The position numbers and the translations under genes were made by a program. A model generated the notes under the pieces. That model did no database searches. It saw only the letters and a program-made list of their open reading frames with translations, and was not told the origin of the DNA. This document shows positions 1 to 5,079 of a stretch of DNA of 9,110 bases, piece by piece (position 1 is the stretch's first letter; each line of letters starts with the position of its first letter). The stretch spans positions 3,073 through 12,182 of the forward strand of contig CAJTXF010000042.1 in the NCBI GenBank assembly GCA_910580045.1, given 5' to 3'. This stretch comes from an uncultured Eubacteriales bacterium. GTDB lineage: Bacteria > Bacillota > Clostridia > Oscillospirales > Acutalibacteraceae.

Positions 1-108
1 GCCACCGGCGCTCGCTCACCCCCAAACCCCCGCAGCCTTTGAAAAGGCTGGCGAAACTTTCCATTCCGCCTTTAGGCTGTACTTACAGCCAACGCCTGCC
101 CCGAGCCG
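1..108 (-). other. aspS downstream region with three short perfect hairpins
   Basis: No gene is visible here. Reading away from aspS, three perfect inverted repeats occur. The first, at 103-116, has a 5-bp stem (GAGCC/GGCTC) with the aspS TGA stop in its loop. The second, at 75-90, has a 6-bp stem (GGCTGT/ACAGCC) with a 4-base loop. The third, at 33-50, has a 7 to 8-bp stem (CAGCCTT/AAGGCTG). None is followed by a clean run of Ts on the minus strand; the third is followed by G-rich sequence broken by TTT. They could stop or stabilise the aspS transcript, but they are not canonical intrinsic terminators. Confidence 0.4.
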
Positions 109-114
109 TCAGGC
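105..114 (-). repeat. GCCTGACGGC motif containing the aspS stop codon
   Basis: The last aspS codons (GCC TGA) and the next four bases form GCCTGACGGC. The same ten bases occur after hisS (2270-2279), and CGGGGCAG lies downstream in both places (after CTCGGGG and CCCGGGG contexts). The similarity suggests one end of the dispersed repeat family lies here with the stop codon inside it. Confidence 0.5.
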
Positions 115-1911
115 TCCGCTTTCATCGTCCTCTCTTGCCGTCACCGCGATGCTCAGCTCTTTCAGCTGGGCGTCTGTGACCTCCCCCGGCGCGCCCATCA
201 TCACGTCCTGGGCGCTCTGGTTCATGGGGAACGCAATCACCTCACGGATAAACGTCTCCCCGGTCAGCAGCATAATCATCCTATCCACCCCCGGGGCAGC
301 TCCCGCGTGGGGCGGCGCGCCGTAGCAGAAGGCATTATACATGGCCGGGAACTTGCCCCGCACGTCTGCCTCGGACAGGCCCACCAGCTCAAAGGCCTTC
401 ACCATGATTTCCGGGTCATAGTTCCGCTCCGCGCCAGAGGCCAGCTCATAGCCATTGCACACCAAATCATACTGCTTGGCCCGGACCTCCAGGGGGTCAA
501 TCTCTCCCCGCTCCACCTTTTCCAGGGCCTCCCGGCCCCCATAGGGCATGGAGAAGGGGTTATGGCCGAATTCCAGCGTCCCGCTCTCCTCCCCAATCTC
601 GAACATGGGGAAGTCCACAATCCAGCAGAACTCGTACCGCTGTTCATCCATATGCTCTGGGCAGGCCCCGCCCAGGAGCTTCCGGGCCACGCCCGCGGTC
701 TTCTGGGCCGTGGACTTCTTCCCCGCGGCCAGCATAACAAGGGTATTGGGGGCCAGGCCCAGGGCTTCGATGATTCGGGCGGCCAGGCCCTCGCTGCCGT
801 TGATGAACTTGGCAATGCCCCCGGCGATTTCCCCCTTCTCGTCCAGCTTGAACCAATAAATCTTTTGGGCGGTCTGAACCTCGGTTTCGGCCACCACCTT
901 GTCAATGGCCTTGCGGGTGAGGGCGCAGTTTGAGACAGGCACAGCCTTGACCACAGCCCCCTCAAAGGGCCCAAAGCCACAGCCTCCCAGCAAATCCGTC
1001 ACGTCCTGGATTTTCAAATCAATCCGCAAATCCGGCTTGTCGCTGCCATAGTCCTCCATGGCCTGTAAGTACGGGATGCGCCGGAAGGGGGTGGGAGACA
1101 CGGTCTTGCCATAGATGCCAAACTTTTGGAACACCGGCGGCAGCACGGCCTCAATCACCCTGAACACGTCCTCCTGTCCGGCAAAGGCCATCTCCATATC
1201 CAGCTGGTAGAACTCCCCGGGAGAGCGGTCTCCCCGGGCGTCCTCGTCCCGGAAGCAGGGGGCAATCTGGAAATATTTGTCAAAGCCAGAGGCCATCAGC
1301 AGCTGCTTGAACTGCTGGGGGGCCTGGGGCAGGGCGTAGAATTTCCCCGGGTGCTTCCGGGAGGGCACCAGGTAGTCCCGGGCCCCCTCTGGGGAGGAGG
1401 CGGTGAGGATGGGGGTGTTGATTTCCAAAAAGCCCTGCTCCTCCATGGCCCGGCGCAGGGCAGAGACCACCTGGCTGCGCAGGACGATATTTCCCTTCAC
1501 CCCTGGGTTGCGCAAATCCAGATAACGGTACCGGAGCCGCTGGGTCTCGTCCGCGTCCCGGGAGAAGTTGATTTCAAAGGGCAGCTCATTATACTGGCAG
1601 CGGCCCAGCACCTGAATTTCGCTGGGGGTGATTTCAATATCCCCAGTGGGCTGCTTGGGGTTCTTATTGGTACGCTCCCGCACAGTGCCAGTCACGGCAA
1701 TGGTGGTCTCTTTGTTCAGGGCCTTCACCTGGCTGAGCAGCTCCGGGGTCTCAACCACCACTTGGGTGGTGCCGTAGAAGTCCCGCAGCACCAAAAAGGC
1801 AATGCCGCCCCCCACCTCCCGAAGGTTCTCCAGCCAACCGGCAAGGGTAACGGTTTCACCGGCGTGCTCCAGCCGGAGCTGGCCGCAGGTATGGGTTCTG
1901 AATTCTGACAT
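109..1911 (-). CDS. aspS: Aspartate--tRNA ligase (AspRS), bacterial class IIb type
   Basis: This gene encodes a 600-residue cytoplasmic enzyme that charges tRNA-Asp with aspartate using ATP. An N-terminal OB-fold anticodon-binding domain covers about residues 1-105. The class II catalytic core follows, with the SSPEGARDY loop (172-180), QAPQQFKQLLM (196-206), motif 2 as FRDEDARGDR...EFYQLDMEM (220-241) and motif 3 GVDR (541-544). A GAD insertion domain lies between motifs 2 and 3, which is the usual bacterial layout and length. I chose the ATG at 1911 because GAGG/GGAG lies just upstream and the family's R-T-H-T-C-G start follows; an in-frame TTG at 1926 would overlap that ribosome site. The variant GEFYQLDMEM and the loop ENLREVGG (28-35), where typical AspRS has RRRDLGG, resemble the alphaproteobacterial-like subtype more than the E. 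coli type. It lies downstream of hisS, as in many Firmicutes, but after a large repeat element. Confidence 0.97.
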   Translation of the reverse strand: MSEFRTHTCGQLRLEHAGETVTLAGWLENLREVGGGIAFLVLRDFYGTTQVVVETPELLSQVKALNKETTIAVTGTVRERTNKNPKQPTGDIEITPSEIQVLGRCQYNELPFEINFSRDADETQRLRYRYLDLRNPGVKGNIVLRSQVVSALRRAMEEQGFLEINTPILTASSPEGARDYLVPSRKHPGKFYALPQAPQQFKQLLMASGFDKYFQIAPCFRDEDARGDRSPGEFYQLDMEMAFAGQEDVFRVIEAVLPPVFQKFGIYGKTVSPTPFRRIPYLQAMEDYGSDKPDLRIDLKIQDVTDLLGGCGFGPFEGAVVKAVPVSNCALTRKAIDKVVAETEVQTAQKIYWFKLDEKGEIAGGIAKFINGSEGLAARIIEALGLAPNTLVMLAAGKKSTAQKTAGVARKLLGGACPEHMDEQRYEFCWIVDFPMFEIGEESGTLEFGHNPFSMPYGGREALEKVERGEIDPLEVRAKQYDLVCNGYELASGAERNYDPEIMVKAFELVGLSEADVRGKFPAMYNAFCYGAPPHAGAAPGVDRMIMLLTGETFIREVIAFPMNQSAQDVMMGAPGEVTDAQLKELSIAVTAREDDESGA

Positions 1912-1979
1912 GGTTCCTCTCTCCAATCGTTCTGCTGATATCTCAAAATGCTAGAAGTGCCTAAGGTTGAGCCCCGATA

Positions 1980-2225
1980 CGGGGTCCAGGGGGATTATCC
2001 CCCTGGCAGGGTTCGGGACAACGCCCCAAGGTCTTGCCGGAGTCGGCGCCCTGTGCCGGCGGAGGCCTTTTCATACTAACGCCCTTTATCATCATTTTCC
2101 AAAGGAAAATGATGATATTTGCGCTCACTCCGCTCGCTTGTCTGACGACGTTTTTTGGCGCTGGCGCGCAAGGCCATGGGGCTTTGCCCCACACCCTACC
2201 AGGGGGCAAGCCCCCCTGGACCCCG
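1980..2225. repeat. 246-bp imperfect palindromic element, MITE-like or giant hairpin
   Basis: The outer 14 bases CGGGGTCCAGGGGG (1980-1993) recur exactly as the reverse complement at 2212-2225. The similarity continues inward: by hand alignment 47 of 58 positions match between 1980-2037 and the reverse complement of 2168-2225, with no gap. Each arm contains its own hairpins: 1986-2006 (9-bp stem, 3-base loop), 2199-2219 (near-perfect) and 2178-2190 (GGGGC/GCCCC). The exact middle is a perfect 14-bp stem with a 3-base loop at 2087-2117. No transposase gene is present. It could be a non-autonomous mobile element, two repeat copies that landed head to head, or an RNA-level structure. I do not see a clear target-site duplication. 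Confidence 0.75.
2087..2117. repeat. Perfect AT-rich palindrome at the centre of the element
   Basis: A 14-bp perfect stem (TATCATCATTTTCC and its reverse complement) flanks a loop of three bases. It is AT-rich, unlike the GC-rich arms around it. On neither strand is it followed by a long T-run, so it is a poor intrinsic terminator by sequence, although a hairpin this stable could pause polymerase or block exonucleases. Confidence 0.85.
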
Positions 2226-2284
2226 GTCGCCGACTTTGGTCAGCTGCTGAGAACCGGGCACTGCCCCGGGCCGTCAGGCGGGGC

Positions 2285-3568
2285 TTACAGGCCCAGCTCC
2301 TGCTCCGCGCTGATGGCGGTATATTCCTCTATAAAGCTGCCCCCAATGCTGATTTCCCGGGTGGTCCCGTCAGACATGCGCTTGAGCTGGGCCTTGCCTG
2401 CCGCCAGCTCGTCCCCGCCCAGCACCAGGCTGTATTTGGCCCCGATTTTGCCCGCGTACTTCATCTGGGCTTTCAGGCCCCGGCCGCACACGTCGCAGTC
2501 CGCAGGCACGCCGCAGGTGTGCAGGGCGTTCACCAGGCTCAGGGCCTTGATTTGGGCCTCGTCCCCCATGGCCGCGATGAACACCTCCGCCTTTACCGGC
2601 TCCGGGAACTCCACCTTCTGCTCCTCCAGGGCCAGCATCAGCCTGTCCATGCCCAGGCCGAAGCCCAAGGCCGGGGTGGGGCTGCCCCCAATCTGCTCCA
2701 CCAGGCCGTCATACCGTCCGCCGCCCCCCAGGGCAAAGCCCAGGCTCTTGGAGGGGAACTCGAACACTGTGCGGGTGTAGTAGTCCAGGCCCCGCACCAG
2801 CCCTGAATCCAGAGTAAATTCAATGCCCAGGGCAGTGAGGCAGGCCTGCACCTGGCTGAAATGGGCCTTGCAGTCCTCACAGAGGTAGTCCGTGATTTTC
2901 GGGGCCCCAGCGGCAATGGCCTGGCAGTCCGGGCTCTTGCAGTCCAGAATGCGCATGGGGTTCTTGTCCAGCCGGGAGAGGCAGGTGGGGCAGAGCCCCT
3001 CCTTTCGGGCAGAGAAGTACCCCTTCAGGGCCTGGTGGTACTCCTTCCGGCACGCGGGGCAGCCAATGGAGTTCAGCTGCAGGCCCACGTCATGAAGGCC
3101 CATGCGCCGGAAGGCGGACAGGGCCATGGCAATCAGCTGGGCGTCGGCGGCAGGCTCCGCCGCGCCGAACATCTCCACCCCAAAGGTGCGGAACTCCCGC
3201 ATCCGCCCGGCCTGGGGCTTTTCATAGCGGTAGCAGGGCATATTATAGTAGAGCTTCACCGGATACCCGGCGTTATACAGGCCGTTTTCCAGCATGGCCC
3301 GCACAACCCCTGCTGTGCCCTCGGGCCGCAGGGTGACAGAGCGCCCTGCCTTATCCTCAAAGGTATACATCTGCTTTTCCACCACATCAGTCACATCCCC
3401 CATGCCCCGCTGGAAAAGCTCTGTATGCTCAAAGGCCGGAACGCGGATTTCGGCAAAGCCGTTCAGCTCCGCCTCGCTGATAAGGGTGCGCTCTGCCCAG
3501 CGCCATTTGGCGGTCTGGGCTGGCGTCAGGTCAGCTGTACCTTTTGGTGCTTTTGTAATTAAATCCAT
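2285..3568 (-). CDS. hisS: Histidine--tRNA ligase (HisRS)
   Basis: This gene encodes a 427-residue class II synthetase that charges tRNA-His in the cytoplasm. Visible signatures are the N-terminal KAPKGTADLTP (6-16), RPEGTAGVVR (81-90), motif 2 with YRYEKPQAGRMREFRTFGVE (113-132), the histidine-binding LVRGLDYYTRTVFEF (257-271), GGGGRYDGL (281-289) and motif 3-like GFGLGMDRL (302-310). A C-terminal anticodon-binding domain covers about 325-427. The insertion domain holds CxxC pairs at 170/173, 193/196 and 230/233 plus C210 and C215, a pattern I recall from clostridial HisRS that may bind zinc. The ATG at 3568 is chosen because AGGAG lies six bases upstream and the family N-terminus starts there; an upstream in-frame start would add 19 unrelated residues. 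It follows mgsA by 84 bases and precedes aspS. Confidence 0.96.
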   Translation of the reverse strand: MDLITKAPKGTADLTPAQTAKWRWAERTLISEAELNGFAEIRVPAFEHTELFQRGMGDVTDVVEKQMYTFEDKAGRSVTLRPEGTAGVVRAMLENGLYNAGYPVKLYYNMPCYRYEKPQAGRMREFRTFGVEMFGAAEPAADAQLIAMALSAFRRMGLHDVGLQLNSIGCPACRKEYHQALKGYFSARKEGLCPTCLSRLDKNPMRILDCKSPDCQAIAAGAPKITDYLCEDCKAHFSQVQACLTALGIEFTLDSGLVRGLDYYTRTVFEFPSKSLGFALGGGGRYDGLVEQIGGSPTPALGFGLGMDRLMLALEEQKVEFPEPVKAEVFIAAMGDEAQIKALSLVNALHTCGVPADCDVCGRGLKAQMKYAGKIGAKYSLVLGGDELAAGKAQLKRMSDGTTREISIGGSFIEEYTAISAEQELGL

Positions 3569-3652
3569 ATGGCTCTCCTTTTTCGATTCTTTTGAGCGCG
3601 CTGTCAAAGCCGGCTTAAAAGCCAAACTCCAGAGCCGCCGTTGGGGCCGCGG

Positions 3653-4048
3653 TCAGCGCAGCAAATCCCGCCAGTCCAAATCGCCCCGCTCCAGCCCGTG
3701 AATCAGGGCCTCTGCCGTGGCGATATTGGTGGCCACCGGGATATTGTGCATGTCGCACAGCCGCAGCAAATTCAGGGCGCTGGGGTCATTGGACGAGGGG
3801 TTCAGCGGGTCCCGGAAAAACAGCAGCAAATCTATCTCATTGCAGGAGATGCGCGCCGCAATCTGCTGGTCCCCCCCCTGAGAGCCGCTGAGAAACCTCT
3901 GGATTTTCAGCCCCGTGGACTCCGCAATCATCTTTCCTGTGGTTCCTGTGCCGCACAGCGAATGCCGGCTGAGTATGCCGCAATAGGCAATGCAGAATTG
4001 TACCATCAGCTCCTTTTTTGCGTCATGGGCAGTTAAGGCGATTTGCAT
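3653..4048 (-). CDS. mgsA: Methylglyoxal synthase-family protein with altered catalytic residues
   Basis: This is a 131-residue protein of the MgsA family, which converts dihydroxyacetone phosphate to methylglyoxal and phosphate as a glycolytic bypass when phosphate is short. Family hallmarks are ALTAHDAKK (4-12), GTGTTG (33-38), GGDQQIAA (58-65), FFRDPL (77-82), LLRLCDMHNIPVATNIATAE (94-113) and the ending GLERGDLDWRDLLR common in Firmicutes. The catalytic Asp71 of E. coli is present as D60. The catalytic His98 aligns with N87 and Asp101 with S90 (motif NDPS where others have HDPD or HEPD), and SGPxGG is SGSQGG. The fold is clearly conserved, but activity may be reduced or changed. The ATG is supported by GGAGG eight bases upstream. 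It follows minD by 68 bases; mgsA near mre/min genes is known in Clostridia. Confidence 0.9.
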   Translation of the reverse strand: MQIALTAHDAKKELMVQFCIAYCGILSRHSLCGTGTTGKMIAESTGLKIQRFLSGSQGGDQQIAARISCNEIDLLLFFRDPLNPSSNDPSALNLLRLCDMHNIPVATNIATAEALIHGLERGDLDWRDLLR

Positions 4049-4116
4049 AGTAAATTCCTCCCAAACAGTAAATATCTATAAATACTTTTGCAAAGCATAT
4101 CCCACTTACAGATGTC

Positions 4117-4857
4117 TCACAGCCGCTCCGGCATGGGGACAGTCTCCCCCTCCAGCCGGGCGGCAATCCGGGAAACGGCCATTATGCCTGGCGAGCGCTC
4201 TGGGGCGGCCTGGCCCTTCAGAAAGGCCGCGGCCATGGTCAAGTCCTCTGGAACCAGCCCGAACAGCCGCACCCCTGAGGCGTCAATCACCCCGTCCAAA
4301 TCACTGTAGACCCCGGTCTCGTCAAAGAAATCCCCATTGAACCGGTTGATAAGCAGCCGCCTGTCCGTGACCCCCAACCCCTCCAGCAGGCGGCGCACAT
4401 GGCCCGCGCTGCGCACACAGACCGGGTCCGGGCTGCACACCAGCAGGGCCTGTCCCGCGGCGCAGGCCGCTGAGCGGAACCCTATCCCCACCCCCGCGGG
4501 CGAGTCCAGCAGCACATGGTCATAATAGCGGGTGAGCAGGGGCACCAGCCGCTGCATCACGGCAGGGCGAATCAAGTTATCCGCGGAGGCAGGGGCAGGC
4601 AGAAGGAAGAGCCCGTCGCTTCCCGCGCAGGGATAAATCGCCTCCGCAGGAGAGCACCTGCCGAACACCACGTCAGAGATATCAAAGACCAGATTTTCCT
4701 CAACCCCGGTCATTCGGTCCAGGCTGCGCAGGCCCGCGTCACAGTCCACCAAAAGGACCCGCCTGCCCCGCAGGGCCAGGGCCCGGCCCAGGCCCACGGC
4801 CAGGGTCGACTTGCCCACGCCCCCTTTGCCGGAGGTGATTACGCTCGCAATTCCCAT
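4117..4857 (-). CDS. minD: MinD-family septum-site ATPase, lacking membrane-targeting tail
   Basis: This is a 246-residue deviant-Walker ATPase. Visible features are the P-loop SGKGGVGKS (9-17) with signature Lys11, the A' motif VDCDAGLRSLD (37-47), the MinD-like stretch VFDISDVVFGRC (57-68), Walker B LLDSPAG (116-122), LLINRF (168-173) and GLVPED (200-205). MinD dimers normally bind membrane through a C-terminal amphipathic helix and recruit MinC and MinE to place the septum. Here the protein ends at GETVPMPERL, about where B. subtilis MinD begins its tail, and the R-D-x-D-R helix is R-S-A-G-H (149-153). No minC or minE adjoins it. The start is ambiguous: ATG at 4857 gives the normal family N-terminus and fits the predicted transcript start near 4873; an in-frame GTG at 4866 would add three residues. 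It could have diverged to a non-septal positioning role. Confidence 0.87.
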   Translation of the reverse strand: MGIASVITSGKGGVGKSTLAVGLGRALALRGRRVLLVDCDAGLRSLDRMTGVEENLVFDISDVVFGRCSPAEAIYPCAGSDGLFLLPAPASADNLIRPAVMQRLVPLLTRYYDHVLLDSPAGVGIGFRSAACAAGQALLVCSPDPVCVRSAGHVRRLLEGLGVTDRRLLINRFNGDFFDETGVYSDLDGVIDASGVRLFGLVPEDLTMAAAFLKGQAAPERSPGIMAVSRIAARLEGETVPMPERL

Positions 4858-4879
4858 AGAGAACACATCCTTACCTTAC

Positions 4880-4908
4880 ATCTTACCACATCGGGAGTGT
4901 TTTGTCAA
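4880..4908 (-). promoter_or_regulatory. Sigma-A-type promoter for minD
   Basis: On the minus strand a perfect -35 hexamer TTGACA (4903-4908) is followed by exactly 17 bases and TAAGAT (4880-4885, four of six matches to TATAAT). The sequence upstream is very AT-rich, as in UP elements. The predicted start of transcription, near 4873, leaves a leader of about 15 bases with AAGGA before the ATG at 4857. This would uncouple minD, and perhaps mgsA and hisS, from the mre genes. Confidence 0.65.
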
Positions 4909-4930
4909 AATCAAATATTATTTTCTTGGA

Positions 4931-4960
4931 ATTATATTAGCCTTGCACAAAGACTGCCCA
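4931..4960 (-). promoter_or_regulatory. Possible second, upstream sigma-A promoter for minD
   Basis: A perfect TATAAT (minus strand, 4931-4936) lies 18 bases from TGGGCA (4955-4960), which matches the -35 consensus at four of six positions. Its predicted transcript would start about 50 bases upstream of the TTGACA promoter start. In such an AT-rich stretch a chance TATAAT is common, so this is tentative. Confidence 0.35.
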
Positions 4961-4996
4961 CTTTTTTTGGTGTATATTCAGCTCCAGCCAACACCG

Positions 4997-5065
4997 CGCT
5001 AAAAAGCGTTTTCAGCGAAACAGCCAGAGAACAGCCGGGAATCCCCCCGCCGCCCTCTGGCTGTT
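4997..5065 (-). terminator. Double hairpin after mrdA, possible terminator or attenuator
   Basis: Fifteen bases after the mrdA stop, an 11-bp perfect inverted repeat (AACAGCCAGAG at 5019-5029, CTCTGGCTGTT at 5055-5065) encloses 25 bases. A second hairpin follows at once at 4997-5017: a 9-bp stem including one G-U pair and a 3-base loop. The first stem is followed on the minus strand by TTTCGC and the second has no T-run, so neither is a textbook intrinsic terminator. Their position between mrdA and the minD promoter supports a transcript boundary. Confidence 0.45.
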
Positions 5066-5079
5066 CTGCCTGCCGCGCC

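Larger units (their letters stand above)
1912..2284. other. Gene-free hisS-aspS spacer
   Basis: These 373 bases contain no credible gene. Positions 1980-2225 are the large palindromic element described separately. Between it and aspS lie a small hairpin (CCCCG/CGGGG, 1972-1984) and about 60 ordinary bases containing the aspS ribosome site. Between hisS and the element lies the motif GCCTGACGGC (minus strand, 2270-2279), which also occurs at the aspS stop and near 9057. I see no T-box leader (no AGGGTGGNACCGCG-like antiterminator) and no convincing sigma-A promoter for aspS, so aspS is probably read through from hisS or expressed from a promoter I cannot recognise. Confidence 0.6.

Noticed and set aside
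1961..2209. A possible small Pro/Gly-rich protein in the hisS-aspS spacer
   Set aside because: Its sequence is simply the translation of the palindromic repeat, with no family resemblance. It is best explained by the repeat structure.
1912..2284. T-box riboswitch upstream of aspS or hisS
   Set aside because: Such leaders are common for hisS-aspS in Firmicutes, but I found no antiterminator consensus or terminator with T-run here or in the 84 bases before hisS.
3569..3652. Promoter before hisS (minus-strand TTGACA near 3600)
   Set aside because: The hexamer is good, but 17 bases later only GAAAAA is found, which is not a credible -10 element.
4049..4116. Promoter before mgsA
   Set aside because: The stretch is AT-rich, with TTGCAA followed 17 bases later by TACTGT, but the -10 matches at only about half the positions; co-transcription with minD is simpler.
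4117..4119. Genome-wide reassignment of TGA to a sense codon
   Set aside because: TGA ends five of the seven genes here (aspS, mgsA, minD, mrdA, mreC), and each protein has a normal family end or domain limit, so TGA is an ordinary stop in this organism.
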